In this document: one piece after another, positions 16,954-26,188 of the stretch
How positions within the stretch are numbered: the first letter of the stretch is position 1
How the letters are laid out: each line of letters opens with the position of its first letter
Source of the DNA: Flammeovirgaceae bacterium UBA1842
GTDB taxonomy: Bacteria > Bacteroidota > Bacteroidia > Cytophagales > Cyclobacteriaceae
DNA length: 64,000 bases
Direction: 5' to 3'
Assembly: GCA_002338655.1 (NCBI GenBank)
Contig: DDIU01000010.1
Location: forward strand, 5,839-69,838
The notes under the pieces: generated by a model
The model's input: the letters and a program-made list of their open reading frames with translations, nothing else
Database searches by the model: none
What the model was told of the DNA's origin: nothing
Made by a program: the position numbers and the translations under genes

Positions 16954-19581
16954 TTATTCTTCTTTTAATCCAATGACAGGATTTGACTTAGCTACCCTCA
17001 CAAGTAGAATACTCACTACCGCCCAAAGGACTACAATAAGTATGGTGCCTGAAATTATAACACTACCAAAATTTGAAGGGATATGATACGGATAAACCAT
17101 ATCAAAAAAGAAACCTACCAAATAATAACTTATTGGTGCACCCAAGATTATAGATAAGGTGAATAACCACATGTAATCGTTGACAATGTTTTTGCCAAGG
17201 TGTAATATCCTAGCGCCTAGCACCTTTTTAATACTAAACTCCTTCACCCGGCCCGATACGTTAAGGGAAATAAGGCCAAAAAGTCCCAAAGCAGCCATAA
17301 AAACAGTAACGTATGCAATCATTCGCCAAAACTCACCATGCCATTTCAACGAAGCGAAATACCCTCCCCAAACGTCTTCTTGAAGCCCTCCCCTAAACGG
17401 AACTTCTGGAAATAAACTTGCCCATTCCTTTTTTAAATTACCCAACGATTCCATTTCGGTACCTTGAGCTACTTTGAGGACAATACTCCGATAATTTTCT
17501 TCATCAGCCAACATAAATATCATTGGCTCAATTTCATTCGAAAAAGTACTGTAATGAAAGTCCTTCACCACTCCCACAATGGTGTATTTTGCACTATCAA
17601 TTTCGAAGACTTCATCTATTGGATTTTTAATAGACAACTGTTCTATAAATTTTTCATTCACAATCAATGAGTACTTATCAGCAGTTAAACTTTTGGCAAA
17701 ATCACGGCCCCTTACTATTTGCAATCCCATCAATTCTAAATAGTTGGGATCTATCATAATGGATGATACTTCAAACTCTTTTTCCTGCTGCCTTAGAACT
17801 TTCAAGCTCTTATGCACACCAATATGATCTGATCCGCCACTTACAAGTTGTACATTAGCATATTGCTGCATGTTGTTCCTAAATTTATCATAGGAAGACC
17901 AATTGTCAACTTGTGCGTACAATACACTACTGGGGTTATAGCCCCAACTTCTCTCTCGCAAGTAGGTACCGTTCTCCGTAAACATAATGGCACATACAAT
18001 CAAAATACTAGATAGAATCAGTTGAAAGCCCAACAGCCCTTTGGTGACTAGGTTCCCTTTACCGAATTTCACTTTGCCCCTAAAAATGTTGACAGCTTGA
18101 AAACTCGATATGTATAATGAAGGATAGAGGCCAGAAATTAATGCTGTTACCAACATAACCCCACCAAGGTATAGCCACAGGTTAATATCTAGGATATAAA
18201 ACCCTGAGCTATAACCATTCTGATATTCAAACCAGGGAACAAGAATAAATTTCCCAAAAGCCATGCCCAGTATTAATGCCAATACCGTGGTCAGAATGTT
18301 TTCGGTCAAATGTTGAAAGACCACCATGATTCTGTTCGCACCAATGGTTTTCCTCAATGCGATCTCCTTTAATCTTTTGGCGGCTGTGGCTATAGAAATG
18401 TTTATGTAATTGACAGAGGCCAAAGCGAGCATAAAAATGGCTAGGATTGTCAGAATGTTATGCGCCATTTTGTTTGTATTGTAATAGCGACTAGAAATGG
18501 TCTTATTTATATCTGGGGAGCGTTGGTAGAGTGTAGCGAGCTGCTCAAATTTGAAAGAGTCAACTTTCCAATCTTCCATGGCCGCATTCTGCAGCTGCTT
18601 ATACTTTTCCATCCCTTGGTCTATTGCTGCAAGTTGTTCTTGATCCTTTACTTGGATTAGGGTAGCACCTATAGATTGTGTCCAATCATCAGGATTATAG
18701 TTGGGCAAGGCTATGTCCAAATTCCCATAATTTATGAGAAAATCAAACCCAATGGCATGGGTACTAGGAAACTTCTTCGCAACGCCTGTCACTTTGAATG
18801 CCTTCTTCTCATTACTGTTAAAGGTTACAAGTAAATCCTGTCCAATGGGGTTATTCTCTCCAAAATACTTTTTAGCCATGTCAGTACTTAAGATAATACT
18901 TGATTTATCATTTAATGATGAGGGGTATCCATCACTAAGTGGAAAAGTAAATATCTGCAAGTAAGAAGGATCAACAAATGATATACTTTCTTGAAAGACT
19001 TTATCATCCAATTTGATAACCACATTATTTTCCTGAATTCTACATACATTCTGAATCTGCTGAAAATCTTCCTTCATCATTTCACCAATCGGACGAGGTG
19101 AAATACCCCACTGTTGCATCTTACCGCTTCGATTTATAAAAGCCGTAGTAAGATATACATTATCCTTATTTTCATGATGTTGATCAATATTCTCAACCCA
19201 AAATCCAAAAGAATATACCAGAACACAAATCCCAATGGCTATGGCTATTCCCAAAATATTGATTAAGGAACTTACCGGATGCTTTAATAGCCTTCTGTAA
19301 GAAGTCTTTGTATAGTTATTTAACATAGTAGAAAATAAAAAAGATTTGATGGTAGGCTTTCTTCTTTGTGTAGTAAATTCTTCTTGGGCCATTTCCGATA
19401 CCTCTCCAAATTCACTTATGGCTTTATCAAATGCTTCCTTTTTAGATAGACCTTCAGACATAAGGTCTTCAATATGATCTCTGATATGAAGCTCCATTTC
19501 CCTAATCTCGCCATCATCAAAAGCACGATGCTTTCTTAAGCTCTTTAACCAGTTGCTAATTGCTTTATCTATATCAAACAT
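16954..19581 (-). CDS. ABC transporter permease, FtsX/MacB type, with N-terminal prefix domain
   Basis: 875 residues. A soluble prefix of about 85 residues (repeated short helices, as in the permease-prefix domain of Bacteroidota FtsX proteins) precedes two FtsX units. Each unit has a MacB-like periplasmic part and groups of membrane segments (about 105-125; 385-500; 520-540; 760-860). Such permeases mechanically couple ATP hydrolysis to envelope processes or export. No ATPase gene is adjacent. It lies 3 bp downstream of a PadR regulator gene, the usual pairing for this class, so its expression is probably PadR-controlled. Confidence 0.9.
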   Translation of the reverse strand: MFDIDKAISNWLKSLRKHRAFDDGEIREMELHIRDHIEDLMSEGLSKKEAFDKAISEFGEVSEMAQEEFTTQRRKPTIKSFLFSTMLNNYTKTSYRRLLKHPVSSLINILGIAIAIGICVLVYSFGFWVENIDQHHENKDNVYLTTAFINRSGKMQQWGISPRPIGEMMKEDFQQIQNVCRIQENNVVIKLDDKVFQESISFVDPSYLQIFTFPLSDGYPSSLNDKSSIILSTDMAKKYFGENNPIGQDLLVTFNSNEKKAFKVTGVAKKFPSTHAIGFDFLINYGNLDIALPNYNPDDWTQSIGATLIQVKDQEQLAAIDQGMEKYKQLQNAAMEDWKVDSFKFEQLATLYQRSPDINKTISSRYYNTNKMAHNILTILAIFMLALASVNYINISIATAAKRLKEIALRKTIGANRIMVVFQHLTENILTTVLALILGMAFGKFILVPWFEYQNGYSSGFYILDINLWLYLGGVMLVTALISGLYPSLYISSFQAVNIFRGKVKFGKGNLVTKGLLGFQLILSSILIVCAIMFTENGTYLRERSWGYNPSSVLYAQVDNWSSYDKFRNNMQQYANVQLVSGGSDHIGVHKSLKVLRQQEKEFEVSSIMIDPNYLELMGLQIVRGRDFAKSLTADKYSLIVNEKFIEQLSIKNPIDEVFEIDSAKYTIVGVVKDFHYSTFSNEIEPMIFMLADEENYRSIVLKVAQGTEMESLGNLKKEWASLFPEVPFRGGLQEDVWGGYFASLKWHGEFWRMIAYVTVFMAALGLFGLISLNVSGRVKEFSIKKVLGARILHLGKNIVNDYMWLFTLSIILGAPISYYLVGFFFDMVYPYHIPSNFGSVIISGTILIVVLWAVVSILLVRVAKSNPVIGLKEE

Positions 19582-19584
19582 GGC

Positions 19585-19929
19585 CTAACTGTTTGTTGGT
19601 TTTACATTCCAAATAGCATCAAGTACCGAGTTTACTTGGAACCATTGAGCTTGCTCCTGTAGTAGCTCTTGCTTACCCAGTTCGGTTATTTCGTAGTATT
19701 TCCTTGGCCTAACGGAATCATCTTCCATTACCCAATTAGAAATTATTAAACCTTCCTTTTCTAAACGATGAAGTACAGGATATAACATCCCATCCGAGTA
19801 CTTCATCTTACCACCTGATAGTTCTTTAATCTTTTTTATGATTAAGTAACCGTAACTATTTCCCTGTTTCAAAATACCAAGTATAATAGGTTTGGTTGAA
19901 GCTGCTGTTAAATTTTTTGATATTGCCAT
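19585..19929 (-). CDS. PadR family transcriptional regulator
   Basis: About 114 residues from the ATG at 19929, with a winged helix-turn-helix. Typical PadR features are visible: ILGILKQGNSYGYLI near 16-30, LSGGKMKYSDGMLYPVLHRLEKEGLI near 37-62 (given in part) and RPRKYYEITELG near 76-87. A longer frame from a TTG at 19965 exists but adds residues unlike the family. It is followed after 3 bp by the FtsX-type permease and likely represses that pair. Confidence 0.93.
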   Translation of the reverse strand: MAISKNLTAASTKPIILGILKQGNSYGYLIIKKIKELSGGKMKYSDGMLYPVLHRLEKEGLIISNWVMEDDSVRPRKYYEITELGKQELLQEQAQWFQVNSVLDAIWNVKPTNS

Positions 19930-20051
19930 ACTTTTAATTTTATATCTATATACATAGAATAACAAAGTATAACGAATGAATAATTAAAAGGTTGCAAAAG
20001 CTTAAACTTTATGGGTAGGGTATTCAGATGGTAAGGGAAAAGGCATAAATA

Positions 20052-20101
20052 AAAAAACTTCCCGATAATCGCCTGCGAGAGCTGCTTATGGGAAGTTTTT
20101 T
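20052..20101. terminator. Hairpin terminator after the propeller gene
   Basis: A 12-bp stem (20052-20063 with 20090-20101) with A and T runs at the ends and a 26-nt loop lies in the 250-bp gap between the PadR gene and the secreted protein gene. It could end minus-strand transcription from lpxH and its neighbour. The loop is longer than usual. Confidence 0.6.
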
Positions 20102-20181
20102 CGAATCAATCAGAACTTGATATCTAAGGTCAGGCTATTTTTTAATTATGCTATCCCCCAAATTGTGTGATTTTTAAAAAA

Positions 20182-20994
20182 TCATTGTTTAATGGCTATT
20201 TTAAGCCATATATCACTTAAATAAAAGTGATAATTCTTAAAAATAATCGCTCGTTTAATATTATCGGCCAGCTGAATTTTATTTTCCGCACCAGAATAGA
20301 TGTTTTGTTGAACCAGTTGATGGTTCAAAATATAGTGAATTTGATCTCCATTAAAATTGAAATATTGGATTCCAATACCTTTGATGGTCTTTAAATAGTT
20401 GCCCAAATTATCAAAAACCAAGATTCCCGTTTTATTATCGCTCACAAACAATAAATTCTGGTATTCACGCATGTAGGTAATATCATAATTTTCAGGGTCA
20501 AGTACTAAATCAAATGGCCTATTGATCTCGATTTGATTAAAATTGATATTGTATTTTTTTAGGCTAAAATCTACATAATCGACCAGCCAAATGTTATTGT
20601 CAAGGCTCATGGTAGACATACCCACGAAATTTGAAATGTCACCGAAACCAAACCGATTGTCATTGACGAGAAATCGATCAAGAAAGGCATACTGCTGTAA
20701 CCCAGCGTAAAAAACGAATATCTTCAATGGATTCCAGGCTTCGAGTACTGTAATTTTACCTTTCTTTGATGGTGAAAACCGTGCTAATCTCTCACCAGTT
20801 ACTGAGTATTTATCAATATTACCAGAGGCATCCGCCAGATAGATATTACCAAGCCAATCTACGGACATATTTTCAACCGCACCTACTTTAATACTGTCAG
20901 TTACCACATATTGCGATTGGCAAACATGAGCCAGTAAAAGCAGCGAAATAGCTAAGCTACTTTTCAAAAGTGAGCAGTTTGAAATCTTTACCAT
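20182..20994 (-). CDS. Secreted protein with beta-propeller-like repeats, function unknown
   Basis: 270 residues from the ATG at 20994 (an in-frame ATG at 21006 is less likely). A signal peptide runs to about residue 28 (VCQSQ). The mature part shows recurring blade-like blocks such as NIYLADASGNIDKYS, NIWLVDYVDFSLKKYN and LLFVSDNKTGILVFDNLGN, as in NHL/six-bladed propellers. No catalytic motif is seen. The start overlaps the end of the lpxH gene by 38 bp, so the two are probably co-transcribed. Confidence 0.7.
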   Translation of the reverse strand: MVKISNCSLLKSSLAISLLLLAHVCQSQYVVTDSIKVGAVENMSVDWLGNIYLADASGNIDKYSVTGERLARFSPSKKGKITVLEAWNPLKIFVFYAGLQQYAFLDRFLVNDNRFGFGDISNFVGMSTMSLDNNIWLVDYVDFSLKKYNINFNQIEINRPFDLVLDPENYDITYMREYQNLLFVSDNKTGILVFDNLGNYLKTIKGIGIQYFNFNGDQIHYILNHQLVQQNIYSGAENKIQLADNIKRAIIFKNYHFYLSDIWLKIAIKQ

Positions 20995-21739
20995 CAAAGG
21001 TGCCATAAGTATTATAGTTTACCCATTCTCCTAAATTGATGTATTTACTCTGTGAGCCTACCTCTAGTTCAAGAGGTAAATGCCGATGGCCAAACACATA
21101 AAAATCATGATGGACTTGTGCTTCAACGTCTTTACAATATTGCCAGAGGTATTCTTTCTCCCCTAAAAATTTATCCTCTTCTTTTTTATTATTGCTTATC
21201 CTACTATGCTTAGACCATCTATTGGCCAAGCCTATTCCAAAATTGGGATGGAAGCGAGCAAACAACCATTGACATACTTTCGATTCAAAAATCTTCTTTA
21301 GCATTTTGTACATGCCATCCCCTGGGCCTAATCCATCCCCATGACCGATCAGAAGCTTCTTATCACCAACCATTAGTTGTGCTGGTTTTCTATAAATAGG
21401 GATGCCCAGTTCAGAAGGGAAATAATCAAACATCCACATATCGTGATTGCCAGTAAAGAACACAATGGGAATACCCGAATCACGCAATTCAGCCAATTTT
21501 CCCTGCAGCCTTATAAATCCTTTTGGAATAGCATGTTTGTATTCAAACCAAAAATCAAAAATATCGCCAACCAAATAAATGGAATGAGCCTCCTTTTTTA
21601 TTTGGTCAAGCCATTTAACTACCTGCTTTTCCCTTTCTAGGCTGGCAGCCTTAGAAGGTGCCCCCAAATGGAAGTCGGATGCGAAGTATATCTTCTTCCC
21701 ATGCAATGAATCTATATTATCGAGGATATCAAATTTCAT
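20957..21739 (-). CDS. lpxH: UDP-2,3-diacylglucosamine diphosphatase (LpxH-type)
   Basis: 260 residues. Calcineurin-like metallophosphoesterase with the motif set ASDFHLG, VGDIFDFWFE, TGNHD, IGHGDG and FGHRHLP, which is the LpxH pattern (lipid A synthesis, cleavage of UDP-diacylglucosamine to lipid X). The start at 21739 is chosen over the upstream ATG at 21775, because the extra codons would run through the ftsH terminator hairpin (21757-21782) and are not family-like. Confidence 0.9.
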   Translation of the reverse strand: MKFDILDNIDSLHGKKIYFASDFHLGAPSKAASLEREKQVVKWLDQIKKEAHSIYLVGDIFDFWFEYKHAIPKGFIRLQGKLAELRDSGIPIVFFTGNHDMWMFDYFPSELGIPIYRKPAQLMVGDKKLLIGHGDGLGPGDGMYKMLKKIFESKVCQWLFARFHPNFGIGLANRWSKHSRISNNKKEEDKFLGEKEYLWQYCKDVEAQVHHDFYVFGHRHLPLELEVGSQSKYINLGEWVNYNTYGTFDGKDFKLLTFEK

Positions 21740-21756
21740 TATTGTTAAAAATAAAA

Positions 21757-21782
21757 AAATCAGGCACTTGCGCACCTGATTT
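21757..21782 (-). terminator. Terminator after ftsH
   Basis: An 8-bp stem (21757-21764 with 21775-21782), followed on the minus strand by a run of seven T residues, lies 23 bp past the ftsH stop. Confidence 0.75.
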
Positions 21783-21804
21783 CCCTTCTTTTATTTCTCT
21801 GGTA

Positions 21805-23850
21805 TTAGTTTTTATCCTCTTCCGGATTTTCATCTTTAAGCCCTTCAGTTGAGGTAAAAGTAGCTTCAGGCTCTTTTGGAGTCTCATCTGCTTCTTTTTT
21901 CTTACCGTTAGAACTGGTAAAAGCCTCATAAGTAGTTTGATGTTCATAAGGCCGCTTACCAATCAACCTTTCCAAATCGGACTGGAATATAATTTCCTTC
22001 TCTAACAATTCCTTGGCGATAATTTCCAACTCTGCCCTATGCTGATTGAGAAGTTTTTTGGTTCTTATAAATTCCCCTTCTATTAGTTTCCTTACTTCAG
22101 CATCAATTGTTTCGGCTGTAGATTCGGAATAAGGTTTAGTGAAATTATAATCACTCTGCTTAGAATCATAGAATGATACATTTCCAATTTTTTCGTTCAT
22201 ACCATATACCGATACTATGCTATATGCCATTTTAGTAACCCTTTCTAGGTCACTCAAAGCTCCCGTAGATATTTTATTGAAAATGATCTCCTCCGCAGCC
22301 CTACCGCCAAGCGCCATGCACATCTCATCTAATAATTGCTCTGTTTGATACAAAAACTGCTCCTTAGGCAGGTACTGAGCATAGCCTAACGCTGCCACTC
22401 CCCTAGGGACAATACTTACTTTCACCAAAGGATCGGCATGTTCTAAAAACCAACCCGCAACGGCATGTCCTGCTTCGTGGTAGGCAACAATTTTCTTCTC
22501 TTCAGGAGAGATGATTTTACTTTTCTTTTCTAGTCCACCAATTACACGGTCAATAGCGTCTTGAAAATCCTGAAGTTCAACAGCATCTTTATCTTTTCTT
22601 GCGGCAATTAATGCAGCCTCATTACACACGTTGGCAATCTCAGCTCCAGCAAATCCCGGGGTCTGGGCAGCCAACTTTTTAGGATCAACATCCTTGGCCA
22701 TTTTCAAGGGCTTCAGGTGTACTTTAAATATCGCTTCCCTTCCAATGATATCCGGTTTATCAATACTGATCTGACGGTCGAATCGACCCGGTCTTAATAA
22801 GGCCGAATCAAGTACATCGGGACGGTTGGTAGCCGCTAATATAATTACTCCAGAATCAGTTGAAAAGCCGTCCATCTCTACTAAAAGAGAGTTTAACGTA
22901 TTTTCCCGCTCGTCATTAGACCCTGGCATCTGTCCTTTCCCTCTTGATCTTCCAATAGCATCAATTTCATCAATAAATACTATACAAGGTGCCTTTTCTT
23001 TAGCTTGTTTAAATAAATCCCGAACACGGGCTGCCCCTACCCCAACAAACATCTCTACAAAATCAGAACCTGATAAAGTAAAGAATGGCACGGCTGCTTC
23101 ACCTGCCACTGCTTTTGCCAATAATGTTTTACCTGTTCCTGGAGGTCCTACGAGCAATGCACCCTTGGGTATCTTACCACCGAGCTTCGTGAATTTACTT
23201 GGAGTCTTTAAGAAGTCAACAATCTCTTTTACTTCTTCTTTAGCCTCGTCAAGTCCGGCTACATTATCAAAAGTTATTTTAACCTTATTTTCTGCATCAA
23301 ATAATGCCGCTTTGGATTTTCCTATGTTAAATATCTGTCCGCCAGGTCCACCGCCTCCGGTCATTCTTCGCATTAAAAACCAAAACCCAAACAAGATAAA
23401 TACCAAAAAGCCCCAGTTCCAGAGCATATTGGTAAAGTCAGACTTATCATCAACTTCATAATCTACTTGTTGGTCCTTAGGTAGCTTGCTATTCAATTCG
23501 TCATAGCTACTTATAAAACTATCTATGGTACCTACCTTCAATTTGTAGTGAGGGCCAGAATCTACACCAAATGCATTATTTGATTCAAGTTCAGATTTGT
23601 ACTTGGCATTTTGCAATGCTTCTGGCTTCAGTGTGATTTCAACATAATTTTGATTCCTAACCAAGACTACACGGGCAACATCATTGCTCTTCATCATGTT
23701 TTCAAATTTGGTCATTGTGATAGGCACAAGATTAGTTGACCCATTGAAATAGGTAATCCCAAAAATTAAGGCAATTAGACCCGCTATAATCCAAACTTGA
23801 TAGTTCGGTCTCTCTGGTTTATTGGGCATTATTTTTTTCTTATCCGACAT
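21805..23850 (-). CDS. ftsH: ATP-dependent zinc metalloprotease FtsH
   Basis: Membrane-anchored AAA+ protease. 681 residues: first membrane segment about 17-35, periplasmic domain to about 125, second membrane segment about 132-153, then a glycine-rich stretch. The AAA+ domain has Walker A GPPGTGKT, Walker B FIDEIDAIG and second-region-of-homology arginines in ATNRPDVLDSALLRPGRFDR (given in part). The peptidase zinc motif is HEAGH. The C-terminal tail is charged (Glu/Lys/Thr-rich) as usual. It lies 50 bp downstream of rsfS, same strand. Confidence 0.97.
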   Translation of the reverse strand: MSDKKKIMPNKPERPNYQVWIIAGLIALIFGITYFNGSTNLVPITMTKFENMMKSNDVARVVLVRNQNYVEITLKPEALQNAKYKSELESNNAFGVDSGPHYKLKVGTIDSFISSYDELNSKLPKDQQVDYEVDDKSDFTNMLWNWGFLVFILFGFWFLMRRMTGGGGPGGQIFNIGKSKAALFDAENKVKITFDNVAGLDEAKEEVKEIVDFLKTPSKFTKLGGKIPKGALLVGPPGTGKTLLAKAVAGEAAVPFFTLSGSDFVEMFVGVGAARVRDLFKQAKEKAPCIVFIDEIDAIGRSRGKGQMPGSNDERENTLNSLLVEMDGFSTDSGVIILAATNRPDVLDSALLRPGRFDRQISIDKPDIIGREAIFKVHLKPLKMAKDVDPKKLAAQTPGFAGAEIANVCNEAALIAARKDKDAVELQDFQDAIDRVIGGLEKKSKIISPEEKKIVAYHEAGHAVAGWFLEHADPLVKVSIVPRGVAALGYAQYLPKEQFLYQTEQLLDEMCMALGGRAAEEIIFNKISTGALSDLERVTKMAYSIVSVYGMNEKIGNVSFYDSKQSDYNFTKPYSESTAETIDAEVRKLIEGEFIRTKKLLNQHRAELEIIAKELLEKEIIFQSDLERLIGKRPYEHQTTYEAFTSSNGKKKEADETPKEPEATFTSTEGLKDENPEEDKN

Positions 23851-23900
23851 TTCTAATTATTTGTTCAATTCAACGTACAACGTTATTCAATAAATTATGT

Positions 23901-24272
23901 TCAAGCTTCCACCGTTCTAATGTCGGCATCACCCCAAAGTGTTTCTAACTTATAAAAATCCCTTTTCTCTTTTTTGAAAATGTGCGCTACCACATCCACA
24001 TAGTCAATCAATAACCATTCTTTGTTGGCTTTCCCCTCCTGGTTCCAAGGGTTTTCTTTTAGCTCCTTATGAACCTGCTCATCGACAGAATCTGCGATGG
24101 CATCAATTTGCGTATCTGATGAACCAGAACATATGACAAAAAAATCTGCCACAGCATTTTTTACTTTTCTCAAATCCATCACCACTATATCAGAGGCCTT
24201 TTTCTCTTGCATGCCCCTAACCACTACTTCACTTAACTTTTTTGAAGCTGTGGAACCCTTTTTTACTGCCAT
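23901..24272 (-). CDS. rsfS: Ribosome silencing factor RsfS
   Basis: 123 residues, matching the RsfS/Iojap family that binds ribosomal protein uL14 and blocks subunit joining in starvation. Seen: DIVVMDLRKV and DFFVICSGSSDTQIDAIAD in the first half, and the WLLIDYVDVVAHIF core near 90-103. The family often precedes ftsH in Bacteroidota, as here. It is divergent from birA with only 40 bp between starts. Confidence 0.95.
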   Translation of the reverse strand: MAVKKGSTASKKLSEVVVRGMQEKKASDIVVMDLRKVKNAVADFFVICSGSSDTQIDAIADSVDEQVHKELKENPWNQEGKANKEWLLIDYVDVVAHIFKKEKRDFYKLETLWGDADIRTVEA

Positions 24273-24312
24273 TCACTATCTTTGGTTAGACTTATCAAAA
24301 CTACATAAATAC

Positions 24313-25062
24313 TTGTATAAAATTCTTGCCAAAACTTTATTTGTAGGCAAAAAGCTCGTTTTCCTGCCATCTTGTCACTCAACCAATAAAGAGGCTGCCA
24401 AGTTCCAAAAAAATGACTACCTCCCTGAGGGAACAATAGTAATCACCAATAATCAGACCGCTGGAAAGGGACAACGGGGTAATACTTGGGAATCTTTACC
24501 CAACCAAAACCTCACTTTTTCCATTCTGCTAAAACCAACTTTTTTGCCTGTAAGTGAGCAATTTCACCTCAACATGGCCATATCATTGGGGATCCTTGAT
24601 TATTTGAAAACCATAAAAAAAGGCTTTTTGATTAAATGGCCCAATGATATGTATTTTCAAAACTCTAAAACTGCAGGTATCTTAATTGAAAATAGTGTAA
24701 GGGAAAATAGGTTAGAAAATAGTATTGTTGGCATTGGACTCAATGTCAATCAAACTTTATTTCAAACCCAAAAAGCTACTTCGTTATCCATGATTACCGA
24801 TAACGGATTTATACTCAATGAAGTGTTGGAAAACCTATGTTCTTGTTTGGAATGGAGGTATATCCAATTGAAAAAAGGGCAAATCAATCCCCTTAAATCA
24901 GATTATCTAAACCATCTCCTTGGCTTTTGTGAAGAGCGTCTTTACAAAAGCCATGAAGTATTCAATGGTAAAATAATCGGTGTTACCGACAGTGGGCTCT
25001 TACAAATGGAAACCCATGAAGGTGTCCGCAATTTCGATTTCAAGGAAATTGAGTTTCTATAG
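24313..25062 (+). CDS. birA: Biotin--[acetyl-CoA-carboxylase] ligase
   Basis: 249 residues, a catalytic-core BirA without an N-terminal DNA-binding domain. Motifs: SCHSTNKEA at the start, the biotinoyl-AMP loop AGKGQRGNTW, WPNDMY, KTAGILIE and GIGLNVNQ. It activates biotin and attaches it to the carboxylase carrier protein. The start is set at a TTG (24313): from there the protein begins (M)YKILAKTLFVGKK, which fits the family. The longer upstream frame runs antisense through rsfS and has no family match. Confidence 0.9.
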   Translation: MYKILAKTLFVGKKLVFLPSCHSTNKEAAKFQKNDYLPEGTIVITNNQTAGKGQRGNTWESLPNQNLTFSILLKPTFLPVSEQFHLNMAISLGILDYLKTIKKGFLIKWPNDMYFQNSKTAGILIENSVRENRLENSIVGIGLNVNQTLFQTQKATSLSMITDNGFILNEVLENLCSCLEWRYIQLKKGQINPLKSDYLNHLLGFCEERLYKSHEVFNGKIIGVTDSGLLQMETHEGVRNFDFKEIEFL

Positions 25063-25122
25063 CTGGATTACATTATTAGGTACAAAGCGGTTTTTTATTA
25101 AAATAATAGTTTCCTTTAACCA

Positions 25123-26037
25123 ATGGATTATCAGCAAATACTCGAAGAAATACAGCAGGAAATTATACCCTTGATCGGAAAGGGAACCATTGCCGATTAT
25201 ATACCTGAATTAGCCTGTGTAGATAAAAACAAATTTGGGATGTACCTGCTCCTACTTGATGACAGTGCTTATGAAGTAGGTGATGTGCAGGAATTGTTTT
25301 CAATCCAGAGTATTTCAAAAGTATTCATGCTGGCCTTGATCATTTCCCACATTGGCGAAAAAGTGTACGAACGGGTAAATGTTGAGCCCTCAGGCGACCC
25401 ATTTAATTCTTTGGTTCAATTAGAGTATGAAGGGGGAATTCCCAGAAATCCATTTATCAATTCTGGTGCTTTGGTAATCACTGATATGATGCTTACCCAT
25501 CTTGAAAATCCAAAGGAAGAACTATTAAGGTTCGTGCAAGAATTGGCGGGAGACACCTCCATTGCCTATAATGAAAAGGTGGCCAATTCTGAAAAGGCCA
25601 TTGGTTTTAAAAATGCTGCGATGGTCAACCTCATGAAATCGTTTGGTAACATCCATCATGATGTTGAAGACGTATTGGATCTGTACTGTACCTTCTGTTC
25701 TATAGAAATGTCTTGTGCGCAATTGGCCAGTGCTTTCCGGGTTTTTGCCAACCACGGAACTGGCGTTATTGACACCAAAAAATACATTACTAAAAGTCAA
25801 TACAAAAGGATTACCGCTATTATGCAGACTTGTGGTTTCTATGATGAAGCGGGGGAATTTGCATTTAGGGTTGGGCTTCCTGGAAAAAGTGGTGTAGGTG
25901 GGGGTATTGCCGCCATGCTCCCTTCACATTACAGTATTGTGGTTTGGAGTCCCGGACTCAATGAAAAAGGAAATTCTTTGGTTGGCCTAAAAGCATTGGA
26001 GCTATTCACTACTAAAACAGGAACCTCTATCTTTTAA
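25123..26037 (+). CDS. glsA: Glutaminase A
   Basis: 304 residues, the standard length for serine-dependent beta-lactamase-like glutaminases that hydrolyse glutamine to glutamate and ammonia. The catalytic SISKVF (Ser-x-x-Lys) is near residue 65, INSGAL near 116, and the C-terminal GKSGVGGGI motif near 255. No signal peptide. It follows birA after 60 bp on the same strand. Confidence 0.96.
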   Translation: MDYQQILEEIQQEIIPLIGKGTIADYIPELACVDKNKFGMYLLLLDDSAYEVGDVQELFSIQSISKVFMLALIISHIGEKVYERVNVEPSGDPFNSLVQLEYEGGIPRNPFINSGALVITDMMLTHLENPKEELLRFVQELAGDTSIAYNEKVANSEKAIGFKNAAMVNLMKSFGNIHHDVEDVLDLYCTFCSIEMSCAQLASAFRVFANHGTGVIDTKKYITKSQYKRITAIMQTCGFYDEAGEFAFRVGLPGKSGVGGGIAAMLPSHYSIVVWSPGLNEKGNSLVGLKALELFTTKTGTSIF

Positions 26038-26059
26038 GGAAATAGTAGATAAAAAAAGA

Positions 26060-26082
26060 AAGTGCTCCGGTCAAGAGCACTT
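26060..26082. terminator. Hairpin terminator between glsA and TapB-like gene
   Basis: A perfect 8-bp stem (26060-26067 with 26075-26082). The A run on its left gives a strong T tract for minus-strand transcripts, so it mainly serves the TapB-like gene. It is weaker for glsA. Confidence 0.7.
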
Positions 26083-26188
26083 CCAAGGTCAAAAACTCAA
26101 AATAATGGGATAAGGTCTTAATTCATCCCAATAACAACACTGCTAATATAACAACAATTGAATAAAAAAGTTTGCCTACCAATTTATT

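Noticed and set aside
20052..20101. Riboswitch upstream of the PadR-permease operon
   Set aside because: The hairpin fits a terminator for the neighbouring minus-strand gene and lacks any known aptamer pattern.
22826..23461. 211-codon plus-strand open frame, antisense to ftsH
   Set aside because: Lies fully opposite the conserved AAA+ domain of ftsH; composition typical of an antisense shadow.
24097..24312. Extended N-terminus of BirA
   Set aside because: The extra 72 residues are antisense to rsfS and do not match any ligase; the family N-terminus begins at 24313.
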